Below the pieces are notes generated by a model that made no database searches, was not told the DNA's origin, and was given only the letters and a program-made list of their open reading frames with translations. From NCBI GenBank assembly GCA_024235635.1, contig JACKMA010000009.1:124001-188000 (forward strand): a stretch of DNA of 64,000 bases, given 5' to 3'. Every line of letters begins with the position of its first letter. Positions within the stretch are counted from its first letter, which is position 1. Below, one piece after another: positions 27,344-36,183 of this stretch. Made by a program: the position numbers and the translations under genes. The DNA comes from Zoogloeaceae bacterium (GTDB taxonomy: Bacteria; Pseudomonadota; Gammaproteobacteria; Burkholderiales; Rhodocyclaceae).

Positions 27344-27443
27344 CGAATCACTCCACCCGTTGAACGTTGCCGCCAGCTCGACTGCATAACGGCAGGCGGC
27401 CTGCGGCCAATTATCTCCTGCCTTGTGCACGATCGCCGACGGC

Positions 27444-27473
27444 AAAAAAAAACCGGGCCGACGAGACCCGGTT
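27444..27473 (-). terminator. rho-independent terminator of the alpha operon
   Basis: On the minus strand, AACCGGG and CCCGGTT (27473-27467 and 27457-27451) form a 7-bp stem with a 9-base loop, followed by an unbroken T-run (27450-27444). It begins 22 bases after the rplQ stop and ends the long ribosomal transcript. Confidence 0.9.
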
Positions 27474-27494
27474 TTCCGGCTGGCAGCGCGCTGC

Positions 27495-27893
27495 TTACTC
27501 CGCGGGCGCCTCGACCACCTCGACCGCCTCCTCTGCCGGACGGTCGAGCAGTTCGACCACCGCCATCGGTGCGTTGTCGCCATCGCGGAAGCCACACTTC
27601 AGGATTCGCAGATAGCCACCGTTGCGGCTGGCATAGCGCGGGCCCAGCTCGTCGAACAGCTTGACCACCATGTCGCGATCACGCAGACGGTTGAAGGCGA
27701 GGCGGCGGTTCGACAGGCTCGGCTTCTTGCCCAGCGTGATCATCGGCTCCACGACCCGGCGCAGCTCTTTGGCCTTGGGCAGAGTCGTGCGGATGACCTC
27801 GTGCTGAAGCAGCGAGTTGGTCATGTTGCGCAGCATCGCCTGACGATGGGCGCTGGTGCGATTCAGTTTGCGAAGACCGTGGCGGTGACGCAT
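27495..27893 (-). CDS. rplQ: 50S ribosomal protein L17
   Basis: A 132-residue L17. The N-terminus MRHRHGLRKLNRTSAHRQAM is diagnostic. The protein sits near the peptide exit tunnel in the large subunit. It carries a short acidic C-terminal tail (EEAVEVVEAPAE) beyond the conserved core. It is the last gene of the alpha operon, 29 bases after rpoA, and is followed by the terminator. Confidence 0.98.
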   Translation of the reverse strand: MRHRHGLRKLNRTSAHRQAMLRNMTNSLLQHEVIRTTLPKAKELRRVVEPMITLGKKPSLSNRRLAFNRLRDRDMVVKLFDELGPRYASRNGGYLRILKCGFRDGDNAPMAVVELLDRPAEEAVEVVEAPAE

Positions 27894-27922
27894 GATCGTT
27901 CCTCTATTCTTCCAGGCACCGC

Positions 27923-28903
27923 TCAGCCGAGCTTTTCGAGCCCTGCCGGCGGCCAGTTTTCAAGTTTCATTCCCAGGGTCAGGCCGCGCGAAGCGAGCAC
28001 TTCCTTGATCTCGTTGAGCGACTTGCGACCCAGATTCGGCGTCTTCAGCAGTTCGGTCTCGGTCCGCTGGATCAGATCACCGATGTAGTAGATGTTTTCG
28101 GCCTTCAGGCAGTTGGCCGAACGTACCGTCAGCTCGAGGTCGTCGACCGGGCGCAGCAGCACCGGATCGATGGCCGGGGCCTTGGGCTGCTCGACGGCGG
28201 CAGGCGTCCCTTCGAGGTCGGCGAACACCGACAGCTGATCCATCATCACCCGCGCGGCATAGCGAATCGCTTCTTCCGGGTCCACCGCACCGTTCGTTTC
28301 GATGTCGATCACCAGCCGGTCGAGATCGGTGCGCTGTTCGACACGCGCGCTCTCGACCTGGTAGCTGACCCGACGCACCGGGCTGAACGAGGCGTCGAGC
28401 ACCACCCGACCGATGACTTTGGAATCACCGACCGGCAGCCGCACATTGCCGGGAACATAGCCACGGCCTTCCTCGATCTTGATCTGCATGTCAAGCTTGC
28501 CGCCGGGCGCCAGATGGGCGATGACGTGCTCGGGATTGATGATCTCGACGTCGTGCGACGTTTCGATGTCGCCGGCGGTCACGACCCCGTCGCCTTCCTT
28601 GAACAGTCTCAGCGTCGTTTCGCTGCGACTGTGCATCTTCAGCACGACGCCCTTCAGGTTCAGCAGCAGGTCGACGATGTCCTCGCGAACGCCGTCCAGC
28701 GTGCTGTACTCGTGCAGCACGCCTTCAATCATGACCTCGGTCGGCGCACAGCCGGGCAGCGAGGACAGAAGAATGCGCCTCAGGGCGTTGCCGAGCGTAT
28801 GTCCGAACCCGCGCTCGAACGGCTCCATGGTGACTTTCGCATGCACCGGCGAGACGTTCTGCACATCAATGATACGAGGCTTCAGCAGCGCATTGCTTTG
28901 CAT
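27923..28903 (-). CDS. rpoA: RNA polymerase alpha subunit
   Basis: This 326-residue subunit has the N-terminal dimerisation/assembly domain (about 1-230) and, after a flexible linker rich in Ala/Pro, the C-terminal domain that contacts UP elements and activators (from about 245; ELTVRSANCLKAENI). The ATG at 28903 gives MQSNALLKPRIIDVQ and has AAGGGAA upstream; the open frame continues further but lacks support. It keeps the usual place between rpsD and rplQ. Confidence 0.98.
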   Translation of the reverse strand: MQSNALLKPRIIDVQNVSPVHAKVTMEPFERGFGHTLGNALRRILLSSLPGCAPTEVMIEGVLHEYSTLDGVREDIVDLLLNLKGVVLKMHSRSETTLRLFKEGDGVVTAGDIETSHDVEIINPEHVIAHLAPGGKLDMQIKIEEGRGYVPGNVRLPVGDSKVIGRVVLDASFSPVRRVSYQVESARVEQRTDLDRLVIDIETNGAVDPEEAIRYAARVMMDQLSVFADLEGTPAAVEQPKAPAIDPVLLRPVDDLELTVRSANCLKAENIYYIGDLIQRTETELLKTPNLGRKSLNEIKEVLASRGLTLGMKLENWPPAGLEKLG

Positions 28904-28944
28904 CGATATTCCCTTGGATCCGTACTGGTTGCAGATCTCGCCGA

Positions 28945-29574
28945 TCAGCGAGAATACAGTTCGACGACCAGACTCTCGTTGATCGTCTGCGGCAGTTCTG
29001 CACGCTGCGGGTAGGCCTTGAAGACGCCCTTGCCGGCCTTGGCGTCGACCTCGATCCACTCGGGGAAACCCCGGGAATCGGCAGCCTCGATCGCGGCCTT
29101 GACCCGAAGCTGGCCACGGGCGGTCTCGGTCAGTTCGACGGTGTCACCCGGCTTGACCGTATAGGAGGGAATGTTCACGCGCTTGCCGTTCACCAGCACG
29201 CCGTTGTGACGGACGACCTGGCGGGCCTCGGCCCGGCTGACGCCGAAGCCCATGCGGTAGGCTACCGAATCGAGCCGCCCTTCCAGCAGTTGCAGCAGGT
29301 TCTCACCGGTCTGGCCCTTGCGTCGGTCCGCTTCCGCATAGACCCTGCGGAACTGGCGCTCGAGGACACCGTAGAGGCGGCGGATCTTCTGCTTTTCACG
29401 CAACTGGATGCCGTAACCGGACATACGCTGACCCGAACGCTGGCCGTGCTGGCCCGGGGCATAGGAACGACGCTCGATCGAGCATTTGTCGGTAAAGCAC
29501 TTCTCGCCCTTGAGGAAGAGCTTCTCGCCCTCGCGGCGGCACTGACGGCATTTGGGATCTAGATTACGAGCCAC
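28945..29574 (-). CDS. rpsD: 30S ribosomal protein S4
   Basis: A 209-residue primary 16S rRNA-binding protein. It starts at a GTG, with TAAGGAG 5 bases before it. The N-terminus has four cysteines (C9, C12, C26, C31), the zinc-binding form of S4. The S4 RNA-binding fold (RLDSVAYRMGF, then VLVNGKRVNIPSY) follows. In enterobacteria S4 represses this operon by binding the leader; the short gap before rpsM here shows no such structure. Confidence 0.98.
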   Translation of the reverse strand: MARNLDPKCRQCRREGEKLFLKGEKCFTDKCSIERRSYAPGQHGQRSGQRMSGYGIQLREKQKIRRLYGVLERQFRRVYAEADRRKGQTGENLLQLLEGRLDSVAYRMGFGVSRAEARQVVRHNGVLVNGKRVNIPSYTVKPGDTVELTETARGQLRVKAAIEAADSRGFPEWIEVDAKAGKGVFKAYPQRAELPQTINESLVVELYSR

Positions 29575-29584
29575 AGCTAACTCC

Positions 29585-29974
29585 TTAGATACGGCGCTTC
29601 TTCGGCGGACGGCAGCCGTTGTGCGGAATCGGGGTGATGTCGGTGATCGACGTGATCTTCATGCCGAGAGCATTGAGCGCACGCACCGCCGACTCGCGGC
29701 CGGGACCCGGCCCCTTGATTCTCACCTCGAGGTTCTTCACACCGCATTCCTGCGCTGCCTTGCCGGCCGCATCCGCTGCGACCTGCGCCGCGAACGGAGT
29801 GCTCTTGCGGGAGCCTTTGAAGCCGGCGCCGCCAGCCGTCGCCCACGACAGGGCATTACCCTGCCTGTCGGTGATCGTGATGATCGTGTTGTTGAAGCTC
29901 GCATGAACGTGCGCGATGCCTTCGGCGACGTTCTTCTTGACCTTCTTGCGAACCTTGGTTGCAGTCTTGACCAT
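29585..29974 (-). CDS. rpsK: 30S ribosomal protein S11
   Basis: A 129-residue S11 of the small-subunit platform. HVHASFNNTIITITDRQGN and the C-terminal DITPIPHNGCRPPKKRRI are typical. The basic N-terminus (TATKVRKKVKKN) binds rRNA. It is tightly spaced between rpsM (12 bases) and rpsD (10 bases) in the alpha operon. Confidence 0.98.
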   Translation of the reverse strand: MVKTATKVRKKVKKNVAEGIAHVHASFNNTIITITDRQGNALSWATAGGAGFKGSRKSTPFAAQVAADAAGKAAQECGVKNLEVRIKGPGPGRESAVRALNALGMKITSITDITPIPHNGCRPPKKRRI

Positions 29975-29986
29975 GTCGGATTCCTA

Positions 29987-30349
29987 TCACTTCTTGCCGG
30001 CGATCGGCTTGCGCGGGCCCTTGCGTGTGCGGGCATTGGTCCGGGTCCGCTGGCCGCGCATGGGCAGGCCACGACGATGCCGGAAGCCGCGATAGCAGCC
30101 AAGATCCATCAGACGCTTGATGTTCATCGTGACTTCACGACGAAGATCACCTTCGACCAGAAACTGGCCCACTTGCTCGCGCAGGCGCTCCATGTCGGAC
30201 TCGGTCAGATCCTTGATCTTGACCGTGCGCGCAACGCCCGCCGCATCACAAATCCTTTGCGCGCGGGAGCGGCCGATGCCGTAGATCGCAGTCAGTGCAA
30301 TTTCGGCATGCTTATGGTTGGGAATGTTTACCCCAGCAATGCGGGCCAT
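29987..30349 (-). CDS. rpsM: 30S ribosomal protein S13
   Basis: A 120-residue S13 of the small-subunit head, which contacts P-site tRNA and the large subunit. MARIAGVNIPNHKHAEIALT and the C-terminal RGLPMRGQRTRTNARTRKG are characteristic. It opens the alpha-operon part of the cluster, 54 bases after rpmJ. Confidence 0.98.
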   Translation of the reverse strand: MARIAGVNIPNHKHAEIALTAIYGIGRSRAQRICDAAGVARTVKIKDLTESDMERLREQVGQFLVEGDLRREVTMNIKRLMDLGCYRGFRHRRGLPMRGQRTRTNARTRKGPRKPIAGKK

Positions 30350-30403
30350 TCATCTCACCCCAGAAAGCTAAACGTTAAATAATAATCGATCCAGACCGAC
30401 AAC

Positions 30404-30517
30404 TCAACCCTGGCGCTGCTTGTGCCGCGGGTCGGTGCAGATGACGCGAACCACGCCTTTGCGGCGGATGATCTTGCAGTTGCGGCAGATACGTTTGACC
30501 GATGCCTGAACTCTCAT
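30404..30517 (-). CDS. rpmJ: 50S ribosomal protein L36 (37 residues)
   Basis: The minus strand encodes a 37-residue protein starting MRVQASVKRICRNCKIIRRK and ending DPRHKQRQG. C11, C14, C27 and H32 form the zinc ribbon of the zinc-containing L36 type. It lies between infA and rpsM, its standard place. The gene is easily missed because of its length. No zinc-free paralogue is in the window. Confidence 0.95.
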   Translation of the reverse strand: MRVQASVKRICRNCKIIRRKGVVRVICTDPRHKQRQG

Positions 30518-30547
30518 TTTTCCACTCCATTCATTCCGTTCGAACCG

Positions 30548-30766
30548 CTACTTCGATCTGAATACGATCCGCCCCTTGGACAGGTCGTACGGTGTCAGCT
30601 GAACCGTGACCTTGTCGCCCGGAAGGATCCGGATGTAGTGCATCCGCATCTTTCCGGAGATGTATCCGAGAATCATGTGCCCATTCTCGAGACGCACCCT
30701 GAAGGTTGCATTGGGGAGGTTCTCGGTGACTTCCCCCTGCATCTCGATGACATCTTCCTTGGACAT
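30548..30766 (-). CDS. infA: translation initiation factor IF-1
   Basis: A 72-residue OB-fold protein (MSKEDVIEMQGEVTENLPNA; GKMRMHYIRILPGDKVTVQL) that binds the ribosomal A site during initiation. Its position between secY and rpmJ is typical of betaproteobacteria and many Gram-positive bacteria and differs from E. coli, where infA is elsewhere. It starts 4 bases after the secY stop. Confidence 0.98.
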   Translation of the reverse strand: MSKEDVIEMQGEVTENLPNATFRVRLENGHMILGYISGKMRMHYIRILPGDKVTVQLTPYDLSKGRIVFRSK

Positions 30767-30770
30767 TGGG

Positions 30771-32096
30771 TCACCTCAGAGGAAGCCCCGCACCCTTGAA
30801 GTTCGCCTTCTTCAGAAGACTCTCGTACTGGTGCGACATCACGTAAGCCTGAACCTGGGCCATGAAGTCCATGGTCACGACGACGATGATCAGCAGCGAG
30901 GTACCGCCGAAGTAGAACGGTACGTTCCACTTCAGAATCAGGAATTCCGGCAGCAGGCAGACCAGCGTGATGTAGACCGCGCCGGCCATCGTCAGCCGCA
31001 TCAGAATCTTGTCGATGTAGCGTGCGGTCTGTTCGCCGGGCCGTATGCCCGGTACGAACGCACCGCTTTTCTTGAGGTTGTCAGCAGTCTCCCGCGCGTT
31101 GAATACCAGCGCGGTATAGAAGAAGCAGAAGAACACGATCGCCGCGGCGTACAGCATGACGTAGATCGGTTGGCCCGGCGCCAGCGTCGACGCAATGTCC
31201 TTGAGCCAGGTCATGCCTTCCGACGAACCGAACCATTGTCCGATCGTTGCCGGAAAGAGAATGATGCTCGACGCGAAAATCGGCGGGATCACGCCCGACA
31301 TGTTGAGCTTCAGCGGCAGGTGAGAACTCTGTCCGCCGTAGACCTTGTTGCCGACCTGTCGCTTCGCATAATTGACAAGGATCTTGCGCTGCCCCCGTTC
31401 GACGAACACCACGACACCGGTGACGACGACGACCAGAATGCAGATCAGCAAGGCGACCACGGGATGCATCGCACCGGTGCGCACCAATTCGAACAAGCCG
31501 CCGATCGCGTTCGGCAGGCCGGCAGCGATGCCGGCGAAGATGATGATCGAAATGCCGTTGCCGATGCCGCGCTCGGTGATCTGTTCACCCAGCCACATCA
31601 GGAACATCGTGCCGGTCACCAGCGTCGCCACCGTGACCAGACGGAACATCATGCCCGGCTCGAGCACCAGGCCCGGCTGACTCTCGAGCGCCACGGCAAT
31701 GCCGAACGACTGGAACAACGCGAGCGCCAGCGTGCCGTAGCGGGTGTACTGCGTGATCTTGCGACGGCCAGCCTCGCCTTCCTTCTTGAGGGCTTCGAGC
31801 TGCGGACTGGCGACACTCATCAACTGCATGATGATGGACGCCGAAATGTACGGCATGATGCCGAGCGCGAAGATCGTGAAGCGCGACAGCGCACCACCCG
31901 AGAACAGGTTGAACACGCCCAGGATGCCGCCGCGCTGCGAATTGAACAGCTGCGCGAGTTGATCCGGGTCGATCCCGGGAACCGGGATGTGGGCACCGAT
32001 GCGATAGACGACCAGTGCCCCCAGCAGGAACATGAGGCGACGCTTGAGGTCGCCGAACTTGCCGGTGCTGCCTACTCCGGGTGCTTGCTTTGCCAC
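30771..32096 (-). CDS. secY: preprotein translocase subunit SecY
   Basis: This 441-residue channel subunit of the Sec translocon has ten predicted membrane helices. Conserved stretches include the plug region FSGGALSRFTIFALGIMPYI and the cytoplasmic loop ending in PGIRPGEQTARYIDKILMRL. It works with SecE, which is encoded in the same super-cluster near 57.5 kb. It follows rplO after 12 bases. Confidence 0.98.
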   Translation of the reverse strand: MAKQAPGVGSTGKFGDLKRRLMFLLGALVVYRIGAHIPVPGIDPDQLAQLFNSQRGGILGVFNLFSGGALSRFTIFALGIMPYISASIIMQLMSVASPQLEALKKEGEAGRRKITQYTRYGTLALALFQSFGIAVALESQPGLVLEPGMMFRLVTVATLVTGTMFLMWLGEQITERGIGNGISIIIFAGIAAGLPNAIGGLFELVRTGAMHPVVALLICILVVVVTGVVVFVERGQRKILVNYAKRQVGNKVYGGQSSHLPLKLNMSGVIPPIFASSIILFPATIGQWFGSSEGMTWLKDIASTLAPGQPIYVMLYAAAIVFFCFFYTALVFNARETADNLKKSGAFVPGIRPGEQTARYIDKILMRLTMAGAVYITLVCLLPEFLILKWNVPFYFGGTSLLIIVVVTMDFMAQVQAYVMSHQYESLLKKANFKGAGLPLR

Positions 32097-32108
32097 GGTC
32101 CTGGAACC

Positions 32109-32546
32109 TTATTCCGCGCTCACGGAACCGCCGGCCGCTTCGATCGCGGCACGCGCGCCCTTGGTCGCACCAACGCCCTTCAGCACGACCTTCTTGTCGA
32201 TCGCGCCGGACAGCACGACCTTGGCGGCCAGCGCATCGGCGGGAACCACGCCAGCCTGCTTCAGCACCAGCAGGTCGATTTCGTCGACCGGCACGCGAGC
32301 CAATTCGGACAATCGCACTTCCGCGTTGCGGCCGCGCGTCATCGACACGAAACCACGCTTCGGCAGCCGACGCTGCAGCGGCATCTGACCGCCCTCGAAA
32401 CCGGTCTTGTGAAAACCGCCCGCGCGGGACTTTTGGCCCTTGTGACCACGGCCACAGGTCTTGCCCAGACCGCTGCCGATGCCGCGGCCGACGCGCTTGC
32501 CCGGGCGCTTGGCACCCTCGGCTGGCTTGATCGTATTCAGACGCAT
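32109..32546 (-). CDS. rplO: 50S ribosomal protein L15
   Basis: A 145-residue L15. The glycine/lysine-rich N-terminal half (RVGRGIGSGLGKTCGRGHKG, then AGGFHKTGFEGGQMPLQRRL) threads into 23S rRNA. It follows rpmD with a 1-base gap, indicating coupled translation. Confidence 0.98.
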   Translation of the reverse strand: MRLNTIKPAEGAKRPGKRVGRGIGSGLGKTCGRGHKGQKSRAGGFHKTGFEGGQMPLQRRLPKRGFVSMTRGRNAEVRLSELARVPVDEIDLLVLKQAGVVPADALAAKVVLSGAIDKKVVLKGVGATKGARAAIEAAGGSVSAE

Positions 32547-32547
32547 C

Positions 32548-32730
32548 TCAGGCCTCCAGCTTCAGCAGGTATGACACCTTGTTGATCATGCCGCGGATCT
32601 CGGGCGTATCCCGCAACTCCACGGTCTGGTTGATGCGGCGCAGACCGAGGCCGCGCACGGTGGCCCGGTGCGACTGCTTGGTGCCGATCACGCTCTTCTT
32701 CAGGGTGACCCTTACGGTGTTGTCAGCCAT
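32548..32730 (-). CDS. rpmD: 50S ribosomal protein L30
   Basis: A 60-residue L30 (VRVTLKKSVIGTKQSHRATV; GLGLRRINQTVELRDTPEIR), normal length for the family. It lies 3 bases after rpsE and 1 base before rplO in the spc operon. Confidence 0.97.
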   Translation of the reverse strand: MADNTVRVTLKKSVIGTKQSHRATVRGLGLRRINQTVELRDTPEIRGMINKVSYLLKLEA

Positions 32731-32733
32731 TTC

Positions 32734-33258
32734 TTACCCCAGCAACTGCTCGACGGTCATGCCGCGTTTGGCGGCGATCTCGGCCGGTGTATTGACCGCA
32801 TTCAGACCGTTGAGGGTGGCCCGCACAACGTTGTACGGGTTGGTCGATCCGAGACACTTGCAGATGATGTCGGTGACGCCCATCACCTCGAAGACAGCAC
32901 GCATCGGACCGCCGGCGATGATGCCGGTACCGGCCGGCGCGGGCTGCATCAGCACACGGGCTGCGCCATGACGACCGACCACCGTGTGGTGCAGCGTACC
33001 GTCCTTGAGGGAGACGCGCTTCATCTTGCGTCGCGCCTCGTCCATCGCCTTCTGTACCGCAACCGGCACTTCACGGGCCTTGCCCTTGCCCATACCAATG
33101 CTGCCGTCGCCGTCACCGACCACGGTCAGTGCGGCAAACCCGAGAATCCGACCGCCCTTGACGACCTTGGTCACCCGGTTGATCGAGACCATTTTTTCGC
33201 GCAGGGAATCGTCGCGCTCGTCGGCGACCTGCGGCTTTCTGCTCTGCTGCTTTGCCAT
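32734..33258 (-). CDS. rpsE: 30S ribosomal protein S5
   Basis: A 174-residue S5 with the double-stranded-RNA-binding-like N-terminal domain (REKMVSINRVTKVVKGGRIL) and the C-terminal fold (GIIAGGPMRAVFEVMGVTDI). The loop around VVGDGDGSIGMGKGKA, where spectinomycin-resistance changes occur in other bacteria, looks wild type. It follows rplR by 12 bases. Confidence 0.98.
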   Translation of the reverse strand: MAKQQSRKPQVADERDDSLREKMVSINRVTKVVKGGRILGFAALTVVGDGDGSIGMGKGKAREVPVAVQKAMDEARRKMKRVSLKDGTLHHTVVGRHGAARVLMQPAPAGTGIIAGGPMRAVFEVMGVTDIICKCLGSTNPYNVVRATLNGLNAVNTPAEIAAKRGMTVEQLLG

Positions 33259-33270
33259 TGCGATCCTCGC

Positions 33271-33624
33271 TCAGAACTTGAGGCCGCCTTCGCGAGCGGC
33301 ATCGGCCAGGGCCTTGACCCGGCCATGAAAGTGGAAGCCGGCCCGATCGAAGGCGACGGTATCGACGCCGGCGGCCTTGGCTCGCTCGGCGATCAGCTTG
33401 CCGACGACGGAGGCTGCCTGCTTGTTACCACCGTTCGGCACCTGACTGCGCACGGCAGACTCGACCGTCGAGGCAGCGGCAAGCACCTTGGAGCCACAGC
33501 CGGAAATGATCTGGGCATAGATGTGGCAGTTGGAACGGTGAACCGTCAGGCGAACGGCCTTCAGTTCAGCGATCTTGGCACGGGTTTTACGTGCCCGGCG
33601 CAAACGCGCGACTTTCTTGTTCAT
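33271..33624 (-). CDS. rplR: 50S ribosomal protein L18
   Basis: A 117-residue 5S rRNA-binding protein (VRLTVHRSNCHIYAQIISGC; AFDRAGFHFHGRVKALADAA). Normal length. It lies 12 bases from both rplF and rpsE. Confidence 0.98.
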   Translation of the reverse strand: MNKKVARLRRARKTRAKIAELKAVRLTVHRSNCHIYAQIISGCGSKVLAAASTVESAVRSQVPNGGNKQAASVVGKLIAERAKAAGVDTVAFDRAGFHFHGRVKALADAAREGGLKF

Positions 33625-33636
33625 GACTGCGAGCCC

Positions 33637-34170
33637 TTACTTCTTCTTGGTTTCCTTGAGCGACACGACTTCGTCGGCGTACCGCACACCCTTGCCCTTG
33701 TAGGGCTCGGGCGACCGATAGGCGCGAATCTCGGCCGCCACCTGGCCAACCTGCTGCTTGTCGATTCCCTTGATGACGATCTCGGTCTGGGTCGGGGTTT
33801 CAGCCTTGACGCCGGCCGGCAACTGGTGCGAGACCGGATGCGAGAAACCAAGGTTCAGATTGAGCTTGTCGCCCTGGGCCTGTGCGCGATAGCCGACGCC
33901 GACCAGGTTGAGCTTGCGCTCGAAGCCCTTCGAGACGCCAATCACCATGTTGCTTACCAACGCCCTGATCGTGCCCGACATGGCGTGCGCATTGACCTTG
34001 CCGGCGACTGCCGAGCACTGGATCTTGCCGTCCGCGATCTCGAGGGCGACGGAATCGACGATCCGGCGCTCGAGCGATCCGAGCGGACCCTTGATCGACA
34101 ACAGGTCCCCCGCCATCCGGGCTTCGACGCCCTGCGGAAGTGCGACCGGGTTCTTTGCTACTCGTGACAT
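33637..34170 (-). CDS. rplF: 50S ribosomal protein L6
   Basis: A 177-residue L6 made of two repeated L6 domains, with the conserved C-terminal YKGKGVRYADEVVSLKETKK. It binds near the sarcin-ricin loop, where elongation factors act. It is 16 bases after rpsH. Confidence 0.98.
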   Translation of the reverse strand: MSRVAKNPVALPQGVEARMAGDLLSIKGPLGSLERRIVDSVALEIADGKIQCSAVAGKVNAHAMSGTIRALVSNMVIGVSKGFERKLNLVGVGYRAQAQGDKLNLNLGFSHPVSHQLPAGVKAETPTQTEIVIKGIDKQQVGQVAAEIRAYRSPEPYKGKGVRYADEVVSLKETKKK

Positions 34171-34186
34171 CTGGAAAGCCTCCCGA

Positions 34187-34582
34187 TCAAGCTACGATGC
34201 AGATGACTTCGCCACCGACGCGACTGGCGCGGGCGGCACGGTCGGTCATCACACCCTTGGGGGTGGACACGATGGCCACGCCCAGGCCGTTCATGACGCG
34301 CGGCAGATCGTCGCTGCCCTTATAGACACGCAGTCCAGGCCGGCTGACGCGTTCGATGCGTTCGATCACGGGCGCGCCGGCGTAATACTTCAGCGCGACG
34401 TCCAGCGAAGCTTTGGCGCCTTCGGCGCGAACCGCGAAATCATCGATATAGCCTTCGTCCTTCAGGACCTTGGCGATCGCCGCCTTGAGCTTCGAGGCGG
34501 GCATCGAGACACTTGCCTTCTGAGCCTGCTGGCCGTTGCGGATGCGGGTCAGCATATCGGCGATGGGATCGGACATACTCAT
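34187..34582 (-). CDS. rpsH: 30S ribosomal protein S8
   Basis: A 131-residue S8 (SDPIADMLTRIRNGQQAQKA; C-terminal ARASRVGGEVICIVA). S8 binds the central domain of 16S rRNA and in E. coli represses the spc operon through a site near rplX-rplE. I could not identify the matching mRNA structure here. Confidence 0.98.
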   Translation of the reverse strand: MSMSDPIADMLTRIRNGQQAQKASVSMPASKLKAAIAKVLKDEGYIDDFAVRAEGAKASLDVALKYYAGAPVIERIERVSRPGLRVYKGSDDLPRVMNGLGVAIVSTPKGVMTDRAARASRVGGEVICIVA

Positions 34583-34592
34583 GGCAACCTCC

Positions 34593-34898
34593 TTACCAGC
34601 TCGCCTTCGTCATTCCGGGAACCTCTCCGCGGAATGCGATCTCACGCAACTTGTTGCGGCACAGGCCGAACTTGCGGAACACGCCACGCGGACGACCGGT
34701 CAGGTTGCACCGATTGCGCAGCCGCGTCGGATTGGCGTTGCGCGGCAACTGCTGCAGCTTCAGGCGGGCCGCCATGCGCTCTTCTTCGGTAAGACTTTGG
34801 TCATTCGTCTGCGCAACCAGAGCCGCACGCTTGGCCGCGTACTTCGCCACCAGCTTCTCGCGCTTCTTTTCGCGATTGATCAGGGCCAGTTTCGCCAT
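34593..34898 (-). CDS. rpsN: 30S ribosomal protein S14 (long, zinc-free form)
   Basis: A 101-residue S14 starting MAKLALINREKKREKLVAKY. It is the long form without the CxxC-CxxC zinc ribbon (only single cysteines in NRCNLTGRPRG and GLCRNKLRE). The ATG at 34898 was chosen over an upstream in-frame ATG because it gives the standard N-terminus. It lies 7 bases after rplE. Confidence 0.97.
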   Translation of the reverse strand: MAKLALINREKKREKLVAKYAAKRAALVAQTNDQSLTEEERMAARLKLQQLPRNANPTRLRNRCNLTGRPRGVFRKFGLCRNKLREIAFRGEVPGMTKASW

Positions 34899-34905
34899 AT
34901 CAGCC

Positions 34906-35445
34906 TCAATTCTTGAACGGGAACTTGAACGCGGCGAGCAGCGCACGCGCTTCTTTGTCGGACTTCGCGGTCGTCGTGATGCTGATGTTCATGCCGCGCA
35001 GCGCGTCGATCTTGTCGTATTCGATCTCGGGGAAGATGATCTGCTCCTTCACGCCGAGGTTGTAGTTGCCGCGACCGTCGAAGCCCTTGCCACCAATGCC
35101 GCGGAAGTCCCGAATACGTGGGATCGCGACCGCGATCAGGCGATCGAGAAATTCGTACATGCGCGGGCCGCGCAAGGTCACCATGCAGCCGATCGGATAG
35201 CCTTCGCGAATCTTGAAGCCGGCGATCGACTTGCGAGCCTTGGTGGACACCGGTTTCTGACCCGCAATCTGGGTCAGGTCGTTGATCGCGTTCTCGAGAA
35301 TCTTCTTGTCGCCGACCGCCTCGCCAACACCCATGTTGAGCGTGATCTTGGTGATGCGGGGCACTTCCATGTTCGACTTGTAGCCGAACTCCTGCAGCAG
35401 ACCGGGAACCACGGTCTCCTTGTAGAAATCTTGCAAGCGGGCCAT
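34906..35445 (-). CDS. rplE: 50S ribosomal protein L5
   Basis: A 179-residue 5S rRNA-binding protein of the central protuberance (ITKITLNMGVGEAVGDKKIL; RIRDFRGIGGKGFDGRGNY). It follows rplX by 9 bases. Confidence 0.98.
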   Translation of the reverse strand: MARLQDFYKETVVPGLLQEFGYKSNMEVPRITKITLNMGVGEAVGDKKILENAINDLTQIAGQKPVSTKARKSIAGFKIREGYPIGCMVTLRGPRMYEFLDRLIAVAIPRIRDFRGIGGKGFDGRGNYNLGVKEQIIFPEIEYDKIDALRGMNISITTTAKSDKEARALLAAFKFPFKN

Positions 35446-35454
35446 TGCTACTCC

Positions 35455-35772
35455 TTACGCATCCACCAGTTCGCCGTTCGACTTGAAGAACCGCACCTTG
35501 CGGCCATCCTCGAGCACGCGAAATCCGACACGATCCGCCTTTTGCGTCGCCGAATTGAACAGCGCCACGTTCGACACGTCGACGGGCATCTCCTTCTCGA
35601 CGATGCCACCCACCTGACCCTTCATCGGATTCGGGCGCACATGCTTCTTGACCCGGTTCACACCCTCGACGACGACCCGCTGCTCGTCCACTCGCCGCAG
35701 CACGGTGCCGCGCCGCCCGCGATCCTTGCCGGCCAGGACGACGACTTCGTCCCCTTTACGAATCTTGTTCAT
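35455..35772 (-). CDS. rplX: 50S ribosomal protein L24
   Basis: A 105-residue L24 with an N-terminal KOW motif (IRKGDEVVVLAGKDRGRRGT) and KKHVRPNPMKGQVGGIVEKE. L24 is an early assembly initiator of the large subunit. It is 8 bases after rplN. Confidence 0.98.
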   Translation of the reverse strand: MNKIRKGDEVVVLAGKDRGRRGTVLRRVDEQRVVVEGVNRVKKHVRPNPMKGQVGGIVEKEMPVDVSNVALFNSATQKADRVGFRVLEDGRKVRFFKSNGELVDA

Positions 35773-35780
35773 CGCTTACC

Positions 35781-36149
35781 TCAGAGAACTTCGGGCGCCA
35801 GCGACACGATCTTCATGAACTTCTCGGTCCGCAGTTCGCGCGTGACCGGTCCGAAGATGCGGGTGCCGATCGGCTCCAGCTTGGTGTTCAGCAACACCGC
35901 GGCGTTGCCGTCGAACTTCACGAGCGAGCCATCGGGACGACGCACGCCCTTGGCGGTACGCACGACCACCGCGTTATACACGTCGCCCTTCTTGACGCGG
36001 CCGCGCGGCGCGGCATCCTTGACCGACACCTTGATGATGTCGCCGATGCCGGCATAGCGGCGTTTGGAGCCACCCAGCACCTTGATGCACTGGACCGCGC
36101 GCGCACCGGTGTTGTCAGCGACCCCGAGGACCGTCTGCATTTGAATCAT
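35781..36149 (-). CDS. rplN: 50S ribosomal protein L14
   Basis: A 122-residue L14 starting MIQMQTVLGVADNTGARAVQ, exactly the usual length; a longer in-frame start at 36164 is rejected for that reason. AGTTGGAGA lies upstream. It is separated from rpsQ by an unusual 155 bases containing a predicted promoter and hairpins, so it may begin its own transcription unit (start of the spc operon). Confidence 0.98.
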   Translation of the reverse strand: MIQMQTVLGVADNTGARAVQCIKVLGGSKRRYAGIGDIIKVSVKDAAPRGRVKKGDVYNAVVVRTAKGVRRPDGSLVKFDGNAAVLLNTKLEPIGTRIFGPVTRELRTEKFMKIVSLAPEVL

Positions 36150-36183
36150 TGAATTGATCTCCAACTTATCCCGCTAGTTGCGG